A DNA stretch of 64,000 nucleotides from Lindgomyces ingoldianus. Lineage: Eukaryota > Ascomycota > Dothideomycetes > Pleosporales > Lindgomycetaceae. Shown here piece after piece: positions 1-10,850 of the stretch. The notes beneath the pieces are model-generated. The model did no database searches. It saw only the letters and a program-made list of their open reading frames with translations, and was not told where the DNA came from. The stretch lies in the NCBI RefSeq assembly GCF_010093535.1, contig NW_022985187.1, forward strand, positions 939,596 through 1,003,595. Reading direction: 5' to 3'. A program made the position numbers and the translations under genes. Each line of letters starts with the position of its first letter. Within the stretch, counting starts at the first letter, position 1.

Positions 1-252
1 GTCAAGGTGATCGGGTAGTCCTCGGAGAAGGATCTCATTCCGTAAGCTGATGAAGTGTGTGAAAAATGCCTCAGAGAACATGCCGCTTTTCTTTCCCGTG
101 CCTCCTTCAATTTCTACTGAACTGGCATCACATAGCCCATCACCCGTACCACTACCGAGATTCAGCCTACATTTCGAATCGCTACCCGGTGGATGTCACT
201 TGCCTTCCATAAGAACCGCATGTCCTCCTGCTTGACATTTGAAGCCCGGTTG

Positions 253-976
253 TCAACAACCCACGACGTATTCCACTACAGCAGCCAGTCCTCTCAACCA
301 GTTACCTTCAAAATTGTTGGAGATAGTTCTCGACAACGATTTTTCCAACTGGCTATACTCCGATTCACCTCGCTCAGGACTTGGTTTCCTCTTGGTCTTC
401 TGCGGCTTCGGGGACTGCTCTGAGGAAGAAGCCTATGTCAACTATATCAACAACACACTGTTCAACATGTGGCCTTCCCATAGCATACAGAACCTCAAGG
501 ACCTCGGTCAGTGCCCTCGTCGTGTGTCTCATGCTAAAGCTGTGATGCTTACTTTCTCTATCATCCCTCATTTCTCCCAGGCTACATCGATCGATAGCTA
601 CGAGGTAGATATTGTTTTCGAAACGCTGAAGCAGTCCCTTTCTCAGCACATATTCTGTAAATTGGTCATAACAAACAAGGGTGAGAAGGTTTGGTTTCCA
701 GGAACCTGGATCAGCCTTTTCCGCTAGACATCCTATCATGCTACCGAAAATGAGGGCATTGTTATCTTTTATTTCCTCGCAGACAGCGTCTCTAGGTTTG
801 CAAGCCTTCGGTACGTAACGTTTGGTCGCGATCAGTTTTCCGCCTCGCGGAATGACTTCTTTAATAGGGTTGCTTGCTTCAGAGCCGTTCATGAAGGATT
901 GGATACGCTCAAGGTTCCATATTACCGGTTTTCTGGGAGCGGTTGCGATTAGGGAAGGACGCTCGAAGTCTACATC
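253..976 (-). CDS. Unrecognised coding-like segment, possibly broken
   Basis: I do not recognise the family. On the minus strand a 172-residue ATG-initiated frame (892 down to 374) contains well-mixed residues such as KPNLLTLVCYDQFTEYVLRK, and the same frame stays open upstream without an ATG to about 976 (VIWNLERIQSF precedes the methionine), so the 892 start may be internal. After about 420 a second frame looks more coding-like (SPERGESEYSQLEKSL) and runs to a stop at 253-255. That suggests either an intron ending at the pyrimidine-rich ...cctcag at 420-421 or a frameshift. I could not find a donor with the right phase, so a pseudogene or last exons of a longer gene are both possible. No domain, signal peptide or membrane segment is visible. 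Confidence 0.3.
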
Positions 977-1849
977 CTCCCTCGCTCATTCAGTCAAGTC
1001 GGAAATCCTCCCGAAAGAGCCGGGATGGAAGAGTTCCTCCTGCGGACTGTCTCTATGCCATCTAATAACCCTGAGGGGTTAAGTATGATTTTCAACCAAT
1101 AGCAAATAGGGCATAGTTATGTTGAAGCGACAGATTGTTCATTCTGAGTTTGAGGGAGGTTGATATACAATGCCTGATCTGCCCTGTCTACCTCGAAGAT
1201 TCTATATCAGTACTTAGTAATGTATACTGTAAGGAATGGAGGGTAAAGAGGAAAGGGTTAGGACGAGTAAAAGACAACTCAGATGCAATGCTATTCCATG
1301 TCCACTACAGCTTCACTGTGTGACATAAAGCCGATAGCTCAATGCTAGCGGGTGGAAACTGGTCGCCTCTCAAATCAGCCTAGAATGGGAACAAAACCCG
1401 AAATTTCAGACCACGCGGTTGCATTCAATTATGAATTTTTCTCTTTTCTTTGTGTGTAGACACCGTTTTTACCCGGAATCTTGGGATTTATTAGAATACA
1501 GACACTTAGGTGACAGAATTAGACCGACGAATTCAGAGTATACTGACGCATCCTGAGACTTTTGCATTGGCTGATCAGTAATGTCTTCTACTTCAGCCCC
1601 CTTCTTACACGCAGGACTCGACATCACTGCCTTTTTTACCACATGATAGAGCAGCTTTTGTAGAAGATTCTCCTATAGCAGGTAGGTTTCCAAAACAAGA
1701 TAGATTGTTATAAGTGGCTGTTAGACCCCGCTTTCCGGCTCTGGTGCATTGGGAACGGATAGTTTGAATAGGTTCTTGGGAATCGTGGTCATTTTTAAGC
1801 TAGTGTGATCACGAATAGTGCTCAATGCTTAAATTCTTGTCCAGACTTT
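977..1849. other. No convincing gene
   Basis: I see nothing supportable here: only short frames without family resemblance, and no repeat or RNA gene. Confidence 0.5.
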
Positions 1850-2671
1850 TCAGAGAATTTCCAGAGGCGTGAACATGTCGATATACGGATAGTAGAAGCT
1901 GGGCATAGGAATAACGAGTTGTTTGATATTCTTGCTGCTTTTTTCCAAGGCCCGCAGAACAATGTTCACGCCAACGACATCCACAAAGTCTTTATCTCTC
2001 TCACTCATCTCATCCCAATAATCTTGTACGAGAGAATGTGAATCCGGAGGCGGGTTGCCATGATATATCTTCGAGATTGTTAACGCATCGGCCGCTAGTA
2101 GATATTTTCTTTCATACTGAAGGTTACTAAATCCTAGTAGAAGAAAGCCGCAATGCAATAGTAAGTTCTTACTCTAGTTCTTATACAGGATCAAAGCTAT
2201 CTTCGCCGACAAGATCCCATTTCTAAGCATACGAGAAGCAGACTACCTCGCTATTAAATAAAGGCACTAATCCTAGCTTACTTTCTCGCTCCAGAGAGTC
2301 CAGAGCATTCTCAAAGCTGTCACCCCCCTTGTCACGTTCACAAACTAAATCGTGAAACATCTGCTCACCAGGGAAACTAGAAGAGAGAAACCCACTTCCA
2401 AATCGTAAAGTTCTGACAGGGGTGCTAAAGAGATGGTGTGCGAAATGGTCTCTAGATTGGTCATACTCTGCTTGCTGCGCAGACAAAATATGATCTCGTC
2501 TAAGCCTACGCTAAATCCTGGCCACACGCATCTATTCAATCCGCGGTAAAAAAGATAAACCAACTTAATATCTTGAAGGGTAACTGGAGAAGGGGTGGTC
2601 GGTTGTAGAGTTTGCGGTGGAGTCGCTAAAGGAGAGGCAACTGGCTTGCAGGTTGCCGACTCCACTACCAC
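1850..2671 (-). pseudogene. Degenerate F-box/LRR-like protein fragments
   Basis: Three coding-like stretches lie in series on the minus strand in different frames: 2671 down to about 2510 (proline/threonine-rich start, then LVYLFYRGLNRCVWPGFS), about 2475 down to 2223 (VRTLRFGSGFLSSSFPGE and a following helical part), and 2158 down to 1850 (NIVLRALEKSSKNIKQLVI). The last piece has the look of the leucine-rich region after fungal F-boxes, where predicted 'all individuals' helices alternate with 'NIKxLxI' strands. A 35-nt stretch with gtaggc...gcgcag would join the first two in phase but is very short for a fungal intron, and stops separate the second and third. I infer a decayed gene; the family assignment is weak. 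Confidence 0.28.
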
Positions 2672-3694
2672 GGTACCTCAATTGATATAAATACGTATAC
2701 TTGTGCCGTCGTCAGTAGTAACGCGACGGATGACCCCGTTGTTGTCGTCCGGATTGCGGTGCTTGCAGCTTGTCCTTCAATTACCGGCTGATTGCAGATT
2801 CCTCGCAGTATTTAAAGTACACTATCATGGAGAGCTTGAATATTACAAGTCTTCACATAAAAAATTGTACATGTGTGAATGCCTGAAAGAGCTCTTGCGA
2901 ATGAGGAAGACTGGCTGCGATAACCAGCGAGCTCCTGCCTGAAACACGAAATTCTTGATTATACAACAAATTTTTTTTTTTCAACAACCAAACAAGAGCA
3001 TTAAGCCCGCTATGGGACGTGTGTCCATATTAAAGTAGTCGAGAATCGCTTGGCAATACTTCACTGTGCACTAGGAAAGACGCAAGTGCTAGAGGGTCTC
3101 GAAGCGCCAGGCGTTTTCCTCCTAACCCGTGGCTAAACAATCTCTCCTTTGCGAAAGAGACTCAACATCAGCAAAGATTCCAAGAGATGTCGTTGGACTG
3201 GCAAATAAGCTGGTTTGGGTTGCATATAGGGTCTATATTACGTGCGTTAAGGCCCGTGGATCGGCGCAGGGGAAGTGCTGCACCGCGCATATTGCATTAG
3301 CCACGGGCTATACGGCTGCATGGGCGGAAACGCGTTGAGCGCCGTGGAACCGTAAATTTTGGTTGGAAATAATGAGGCGGAATTTTGGAGCTGGTGGGGC
3401 AGCTTTTTGAAGAAATAGCAAGGGGGGAAGAGTTGAATTCGGACAGTACACGCGACGAAACACGCCAACGACGCGAGGATTGTTGACAAAGTATGGAACC
3501 AGAAAATATTTGAATTCATGCTCGACATTTAAAATAGAGATGTGGACTGGGAGTCAGGAAACGGCACCTTACCTCGACGCCGCCTAATGCGAACATTAAA
3601 TCGTGAGAAGTCTAAAAAGAACGCTGAATGTAGCTAATATAGGGAGCCCAATTACGATATGCCTGCTTGCCGCTGGTTAAGCAGGACAACCCTC
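2672..3694. other. Intergenic; nothing recognised
   Basis: Short frames on both strands have no recognisable domain. A run of about ten T near 2971 and AT-rich sequence are the only features. Confidence 0.5.
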
Positions 3695-4402
3695 TCATTC
3701 ACAGGTCGACAGCATTTTCCTCAGCACGCCCATCAAGGTTCCATTCTCCAGTGCCGCTGCAACCCTCTCCTTATCCCCTAACTGCTTGTTCACTGCTTCG
3801 TCAGTGCTGTGAGTCCCCTTTTTGATACGAACGTCAACACGAAAGCGAGGTGGCAGGGCTTGCTCGAGCCGCACTCGCACCCCAAGACCGATGACGGTGG
3901 CCAGCGAACAGTGCGTGATTGTGGGGGTGATCTCGACGACGACGGTGCTAATGGTGGAATGGGGCGACGAGGGGGGGAGGATGCGGATGTCGGGTAGGTT
4001 TACGACAGCGAGCGAGCCGAGCGACAGCGGATGCTCCGGGTCAGAAATGGAGGAGATGAGGTCTGCAGAAGGCAAAAGTAAAAAAGTCAGCCAAGCTGGT
4101 GTTGAAGCGCAGAGTCGCACCGGCATCAGGAGATCTACTCGCATATCGCCCGGCCAGCGGAGTGAGAGGAACGCACCGTAAATCTCCTGTTCATCAATGT
4201 CCTCGACAGAGTCGTCATCCGAGTCGCTTGCTGAGACGGGGCGCTCGAAGGGGTCACTCAGGTAGTTGTAGTGCGGTATCAGATGGTCGAACAGGCCGGT
4301 GCCACCATCTTCGCGCTGCTTGACCGAAGACTCTCTGCGGCGCGACGGCAGGTCGGAGGCGTTGAGGATGGTTGGGTTGGCGTTGTCCTTGTCGGGCTCC
4401 AT
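3695..4402 (-). CDS. CIA2: Cytosolic iron-sulfur assembly component 2 (MIP18/CIA2 family)
   Basis: CIA2 is part of the CIA targeting complex (with Cia1 and Met18) that delivers Fe-S clusters to cytosolic and nuclear apoproteins. Two exons: 4402-4177 and 4062-3695, with a 114-nt intron (gtgcgt...ctgcag) whose length is a multiple of three and has no stop, so an unspliced reading also stays open. The spliced protein is 197 aa. Visible family signatures in order: NPTILNASDLPSRR at the N terminus, an acidic linker, DEQEIY joined to DLISSISDPEHPLSL across the splice, the conserved reactive-cysteine segment THCSLATVIGLGVRVRL, and the terminal GTHSTDEAVNKQLGDKERVAAALEN (shown here only in part by those motifs). 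The ATG at 4402 is the only one ahead of NPTILNA. Removing the intron restores the canonical IYDLISSISDPEHP core, which strongly supports the model. An ordinary housekeeping gene. Confidence 0.95.
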   Translation of the reverse strand: MEPDKDNANPTILNASDLPSRRRESSVKQREDGGTGLFDHLIPHYNYLSDPFERPVSASDSDDDSVEDIDEQEIYGAFLSLRWPGDMRVDLLMPVRLCASTPAWLTFLLLPSADLISSISDPEHPLSLGSLAVVNLPDIRILPPSSPHSTISTVVVEITPTITHCSLATVIGLGVRVRLEQALPPRFRVDVRIKKGTHSTDEAVNKQLGDKERVAAALENGTLMGVLRKMLSTCE

Positions 4403-4502
4403 GGCGGCGCGAGATAATCAGACAATCAGACAACCAGACAACCGGACAGGTGCAAGAGTGTGCATGCGTGTCCGAGCTAGGCAGGCACGAGGGAGAGTGA
4501 CG

Positions 4503-4544
4503 GTAGCAGTCGTAGCAGTCGTAGCAGTCGTAGCAGTCGTAGCA
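4503..4544. repeat. 9-bp minisatellite (gtagcagtc)n
   Basis: Four full copies and one partial copy of gtagcagtc lie about 100 bp upstream of the CIA2 start codon, in its promoter or 5' leader. A second short run of gacaatcaga/gacaaccaga units lies between it and the ATG (about 4412-4447). Confidence 0.9.
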
Positions 4545-7500
4545 TCTTTACTCACCGTGCGGCGGAAAACTGTGCCGGTGGACTATCTCCGCCACCTCTG
4601 CCAAGATATCCCACTCCCACCGCCACCCTCACAATCTGCTTGTAACTTGCAGTGACAGCAAACCCTCCCGGCCACTGCTTACAAAGGGATTAGAAATGCC
4701 GTCACTCGCCGTCGGCGGCAACGAAACCAAATCTCTTTATCAAACCGCTACTAACCAGGTATCCGTGTGATTGTGGGGTTGATGCTTTAAGTTAGCCTTC
4801 TCTCAAAGGAGGCCCTCATCCATCGCAGGGAAAACCCTCCTGCAGGTCATCCCGTCACATCCAAGGCAGTCGGCGACCTGCATGGAACCTTCTTTTCCTC
4901 CGCAGCATGCCGCCTCCACCGTCGACTGCGATGAATTGCTGCATCAGCGGCTGACGCGGGACGCTGGGCCACAGCATGCCTGCACCATGCTCTGGCTGAC
5001 TGGCAGGCTGGTCGTGGTTGCCACCGCTGTCGAGAGACATTGCTCAATGATGTGCCGCCAGGACGCCTTACTCTAAGCTGTTTCTGTCTAGCCGCTGAGC
5101 AGCATGCAACGGTGCGATGATGCGCCAAATGCCGTGTCTGGAGCGTTGCCAAGCCGTCTTCATGCATCAGCCCTCGACTGCAGACTTAGCTCGTCAATAG
5201 CCCCCTCGACCTTCGTAAAGCTCCGCTCTCGAAGCATTGTCGAAGCCTGGGGTCTCGTGGAAGCTTTTAGTATAGGCTGGCACGGAAAGATGAAGCGAAC
5301 AGATTGACCTCATCAGTGCTGATCCTGTCAGCCTTCTCCCTGTGCACGCTCAGGCACGCGGCATCACCGAAGCGGATTTGCCCCTGGTCAATATTCGATG
5401 AATGAACCAAGGACTTGGGATTCTTGCGCTTTCCAGGAGTCCAGCAGCCGCCAGTGCGGCTGGCCACACATGTACCGCTGAAAGTGAGTTCTGTCATGTT
5501 CTGCTGCGGGAGCATCCGGTCAGATATCCGGACGGGCACAGAAGCCATCAGAATCCAGATACGAGCATGAGTATGAGCATGAGCACGAGCACAAGTGCTT
5601 CCAGTGTTGAGGCTGCTTGTTCTATCGGATAATTCAAGTCGGCTTCTGCAGCATCGATGTGGTCTGCGTACGTCAACAAGCGCCACGGGGATAGCTATGC
5701 CGCAGAAAATGTTGCGGTTCAATCATGTTCATCCGAAAGTAAAGCTGTCCATCACCCGGCCCGCCATCGTTGATTGTCTTTGACTATCTCACCCGACTTG
5801 GCAGAATATATTGTCCTGATCAACCCAGCGGAGTCGCGTGTAGCTGCGACCTTCAATCGAATCACGTCCCGAACGAGCCGTGGGATTGGATCTCAAAGCG
5901 TATCACCACCTTCTGGCATTACCAGTCACCCGGGCCAATTCACGCTGGAGGCTGCTGGGCTATTAGGATTCGTGTTCTTTTCATGCGCGCTCGCGATGCC
6001 CTAGATGCTGACGAAATTGGCAATACTGCTGGCCGCGCGCATTGCAAGACCTTCATCAGCCCCAGATGACGGCGATGATTTTGCAGAATATTGTTTCATG
6101 CGCGGGCTACTGGTGGTGTTGCACTTGTGGTCAGAGCACAGCATCCATGGCATGCGCAGCCAATCGACCCCAGTCATTCCGCCGAGGCACTTCTGGTCAG
6201 CCAGGGTGAATTAAGTGTACGGCCAGCCAGGCGGGCGGCCAGAAGCCAGGAGGATCGCCAGCCGCCAGACATCTTCACGCCCAACCTGGCTGAGGGATGC
6301 AAAACATTTCTAGCAAACTGGCGTCGAATCTGAGTGAAGGGAGCCAGTGCTAGTCAGTGCGGTGCCACTGCCAGGCAGCGGTCGATCCAAAAAGCGAGCC
6401 TCCTTCCTTTCCAAGGCCGCCTAGTGCCGTCACAATGGAGATGGCTGTTCCCTAGACTCCTTGGGGTTCAAAAAAAGTGTGCCCCTTTCTGGTAGTCTAC
6501 TATACGGCGGTTGAGATCTGATATATCCCAGGGCGAAGAATAGTGATTCGTCATCGCGCCTATTTTGCAGCAATTTCGAGGACTGGAGACCCACTTGCAG
6601 TTGGGCAGTGGGCTTTTGGAGCCACCCAAGATTCCAGGTTGTCCTGGAGGGGAACGTGCACCAGCCTCGACATCCTAGGAACAATAGAGTTGTGGGATAG
6701 CGTAAGGGCTCGTTCTCGACGTTCGGCAATGTTCTGTAGTTGTAGTCCTATCAGAGGTGGAGCACTGGCTTCTGGAGTATGGGACGTCTAATGGGTGGTA
6801 GCTGTTGCTCCTGATTTGCATTTGGCCGCCTGCAACCAGCGCCGCCGGTCGCGTTCTTTAAACGTCGTCCCTTTGATGAGAAAAGATGAAGATGACTGCG
6901 TTGGATTCGTCAAGTAGAGGGGGCCGGAGTCGTACGATGATTTATAGTGGACCAGACTCAGCGCAGCAGGCAACCCACCCCTTATTCTTTTCAGCAGCGG
7001 TAGACGCAGTAGCTCGCCATGTTGTAAGCTTGAAGAGCCCTGCGAGGGGTCGAGTAGCAGCATCTCTGAGCACACTAAACCTCCATCGTCTTTCTCTGAC
7101 TAGATATTTACCCCCCTGCGGCCCTGCTCGAGACACCCCCACAGCTCAACGGCAGTTCCCATCCTCCACCAGGCCCTGCAGTCCATCTGCAACTCAGGGC
7201 TTGCGCTCACACGCTCGGGTGCGCTTACGGAGGAGTCTCTCTGCGCAACCTGACTCTTGCAAGTTACATCCCCTCACAACCGGTTTTGGCATTTGCTCGC
7301 TGCCGTCTCCTGCTGCTCCTCGTCACGCCGGGCATCCTCTTCAAGCCCTCAGGAGACTCGTACCACGGGCACGCGAGAGCCACGCACTACACACAGGCCT
7401 CTCAACCCTGGCCCGCCAAACCTCGTCCCCACAGCTCATCTCTATGCGCCCTGATCTAACATCATCCGGCCTTGCGGAGATTTCTTTCCCGCTGTAAAAG

Positions 7501-7771
7501 CATACTTTCGCAGGCCCCGCGAAATCACGACCACCATTTGCATCTTCTTGGGGACCTCGACGTGACTTCGTCATTTTGCCGTTCGTCAGCGGACATTGGT
7601 CCAGAGTCCAGCCTTGAAGTTGCTATCGATTGGCTCGCGCTCTCCACCGGATCCCAAACCATCTCAACCTGGCTGGCAACTGAGAACCCCGCCGCCCGCT
7701 GGTAACCACCACGCTTCAGAACTTCTTGAGCATCCGATATCGACTTTCGTCGAACTCTCCTCAGCGCGAAT
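4545..7771. other. Gene-poor interval and 5' region of the downstream regulator
   Basis: Frames up to about 200 residues occur on both strands but they are rich in Arg/Ser/Pro/Cys, mirror each other, and match nothing I know. A short run of gagcatgagtatgag-type hexamers at about 5567-5598 is a simple repeat. The last several hundred bases before 7772 probably hold the promoter and 5' untranslated leader of the Zn2Cys6 gene and contain several small upstream ATGs. Confidence 0.5.
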
Positions 7772-10700
7772 ATGCCGGGCGAAACTAGCGGACGACCACT
7801 GTTGCCACAGACGGCTCAGATGCAGAGCTTTACCTTTGCGCCGCCGACTCTGGCGCCAAGAGAGAATCAGCGGAGTGAGAACCATTTGTGCGCTACGGCT
7901 TCAAAAACGGAATGCTAATCATGTCTCGCAGATTATGTCTTTGTGGACGAACACAATAGACATAAGCGCCTCAAAGGTGCGGCACAGCACCTTCACCTTG
8001 ACCCTATTCAGACGTTAAGATACTGACTGTAAACAGTGATGAGAGCATGCGAAGGTTGTCGAAGGCGCAAGATCAAATGCGATGCTGCGACCACGAACGC
8101 ATGGCCATGCGCTGCTTGTATCCGGTTGAAGCTCAATTGCGTGCCACCCACCGTCAGCTATGATAAAGATTTTAACTCTGGAACTCAGACCTTCGAACTC
8201 GAAACGAAGCCCGCCGAGTATGCTGTGTCCGCTGTGAATAGCCAGCATGACTATCAGCGCCATGCGGTTATGCCCCACGAACTCGCTTCGCAAATGCCAG
8301 CCTCATTGCCCACTCCGGTCACCGCAACGTATGCAGAAAGCATCAGGATGTACCAGACGTCGCCCTACATGGAACAGTCCCCGCAGGACCACATTCAGTA
8401 TCCGCCTATGGCGCAGCCCCAAGTTGTTGGACCGAACATAACCTACCAACCTCATCAAATGTACTCTGAAGCCCAGTCTGCTGCGCCAGCTCCATCTATG
8501 AGCCCTCCAGCAACAGAACCAAATTGGAGAAGCGATCCATCCTCGAATCTCGCAGATGCACTTGGTGAATTAAAGATTGACTATACAGCAGTCGGTAAGA
8601 TTACCGCAAACCTGCACCGTATTTCTATCTACTGACTAGTACAGCACCATACATTACAAATCAAAAGAAAAATCTCGCAGAGACGCCTGCGCAAGAAGAG
8701 TTCGAGGTTCAACTACCCCCTTCGGCGAGTCTGGATCATACAATTCGAATACCACCAGAAATGATGCCTTCGGATGAACAAGCGCTTCAGTATTTCGAAT
8801 ACTACTTCGACAGCATCCATCCGTACTGTCCAGTGATTAATCGTGCTTACTTTTACCAACAATGGCAAACCGCTCCAGAAACCATTTCACCACTCCTGCT
8901 AGAGGCCATTTTTGCTTGCGCGTCGGTGATGCTGGAAGGCGTTTCGGAAGGAAACAAGTGGTTGGCCCTTGCGTCCAGTTAGTGCCCCCCCCCTCTCCCG
9001 CTGGTTTCACTTCGCTGACCCTGAGCCCAGAGCATGAGGAGAGCTTTAAAGACGTTCCCCGATTAAGCACGATGCAGGCGGTGATTTTGTTGATGAAAGC
9101 AAGAGAAGCATCCCCAAGGCGTGGCTATTTTTGGCGCTCATGGATGACCGTTGTCAATCTTGTTGCAATGGCAAAGGACCTCGAATTAGACGAGCATTAC
9201 GAAACGCACCAGATGGGCAAATCGTGTGGTTCTTCAGCACCTGATTGCATTGCGAAAACAAGGGTGTGGCATACCCTATTCGTGCTGGAGATAATGGTCG
9301 GGGGTCCTCAGGGTACGTAATCGTTTCAGTCGTTTCGGCAAAAGGTGCTAAAAAAAATTAAACAGGACGATTTGACTTCGGTGTTTACCTGGACACTGTG
9401 GACTTCGAGATGCCCACACTAATTCCTGGGCTTGACCGTGCTGAATTTCAGATTTCACGCCAGTTCGCTCAATACATCCGAATTGTCAAGAACATTCAGC
9501 AAACAACTCTATCCCACGGAAAATTGAGGAAGAAGAGAAAGGACTGGGCGTTGGATCCTGAGTTCGTTGGCCATAACGCCGACTGGCCGGTTTGGCTAAG
9601 GGAACTACCAAATGACATGCAGATTGTCTATCCACAGGACGGGTCGGCACCATGGATTCCATCCCACTTCATCGCGAATATGCACTGTTATCACTATCTT
9701 GGGGTAATCATGCACCTCCGACCGCAGCTCCAGGTTCTCTCGGACTCATATGACGGCGTGTGGAAGCAGCACATGATATCCTGCTATTCGGCAGCAAAGA
9801 ACATGTGCAAACTGCAGGAAGCGATCTTGAAGACGTATGGACTAGCCGGGCTACTCTGTATGCAGAGGGGAATGAGCTTCACTATCTACGCAGTCCTCAC
9901 CTGCACCATGCTTCATCTGGTAAGTCCACCTTTCATCGGCTACCAACGAGCGTGCTCTGACTAGGCTAGGTTGCCATAACTTGCCCAGATCCAGAACTGA
10001 ACAATGATGCTCGCGAGTTCTTTGTGAGACATATGCGGATCCTAGAGACGTGTACCCCTTCATGGCCAATGCCAGAGATGCATCAGCAAGTCAACACCCT
10101 GCGTCAAGCATTTTCTGCCGATATAACAAAGCCTTTCGTACTGAAACCTAGTTTTCCGTTTGGAAGTCCACAAGCCCCCGCGCAGTCCAGCCCACTAAGC
10201 AATGAGGGTTCGTACCGGTCTCGTCTTCCCAGCCAGCACTCGCCTTTGGAACATCCAGGTCAAGTCAACTACCATGCCCACCCCATCACTCCACCAATCT
10301 CGGCTTCCGACCAGGATCCCAAGGCTGACTCTCCAGTAGCTCAGCCTTTGGTTATGATGGCAGCTGGACAACGTGCGCCTCAGACCACCGCGAGTATGCA
10401 AATGCAAGAACCGGTGCAATGGAACCCTCAACGCATTTTTGAGTGAGTTGCTGTACCCGCCGATCCAACCGCTCAACCCGAACAATTACTGACTGAATGT
10501 GGCACAGCCAATGGAATGTTGCCTTTGGTACGCCCCCACCTAGCACATCGTCCCAATCGTCACCTCCTCTAAGACCGCCTCCCACAGGAACTTACGAAGT
10601 CCGGACACCACAGGAGAGCAATCCACCGGGATATCAGCTACCAAATGTCTCTCCTCAATCAAACAGCATTCAAAGCGTACAGTCTCAGCTACCGCCTCCT

Positions 10701-10850
10701 ACTAGTTATGCTACCCCGAGCGTTCCGTATGTCACCCCGACTATGTGGCAGGAGGTGGTTGCTAGCTCCTTTCCGGATGGCCTCAAGCGCAGATGGGACC
10801 ATGGAAACGCTCCAATGATAGATCAATCCATGTATAAACGAGCAAGATGA
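7772..10850 (+). CDS. Zn2Cys6 fungal-specific transcription factor
   Basis: A sequence-specific nuclear regulator. Eight exons: 7772-7874, 7932-7976, 8037-8594, 8645-8977, 9031-9312, 9366-9919, 9970-10442 and 10508-10850; they sum to 2,691 nt, in frame, giving 896 aa. Residues 54-84 form a binuclear zinc cluster with spacing C-x2-C-x6-C-x9-C-x2-C-x6-C, preceded by the basic segment VDEHNRHKRLKVMR that is only created by splicing exon 1, the 45-nt exon 2 and exon 3. The middle (about residues 275-600) resembles the fungal-specific transcription factor (Fungal_trans) region: QYFEYYFDSIHPYCPVINR, then RLSTMQAVILLMKAREAS. The C-terminal third is rich in Pro, Gln and Ser, as in activation domains, and ends with a compact block MWQEVVASSFPDGLKRRWD that looks conserved. 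I recognise the architecture but cannot assign a target pathway or a gene name. The start at 7772 is the first ATG in frame with exon 2. Confidence 0.9.

Noticed and set aside
5267..5722. 151-codon minus frame with a His/Ala run
   Set aside because: The run reflects a simple hexamer repeat; no other support.
6886..7497. 203-codon plus frame upstream of the Zn2Cys6 gene
   Set aside because: Low-complexity Ser/Arg/Pro sequence in the likely leader; no link in phase to the first coding exon and no homology.
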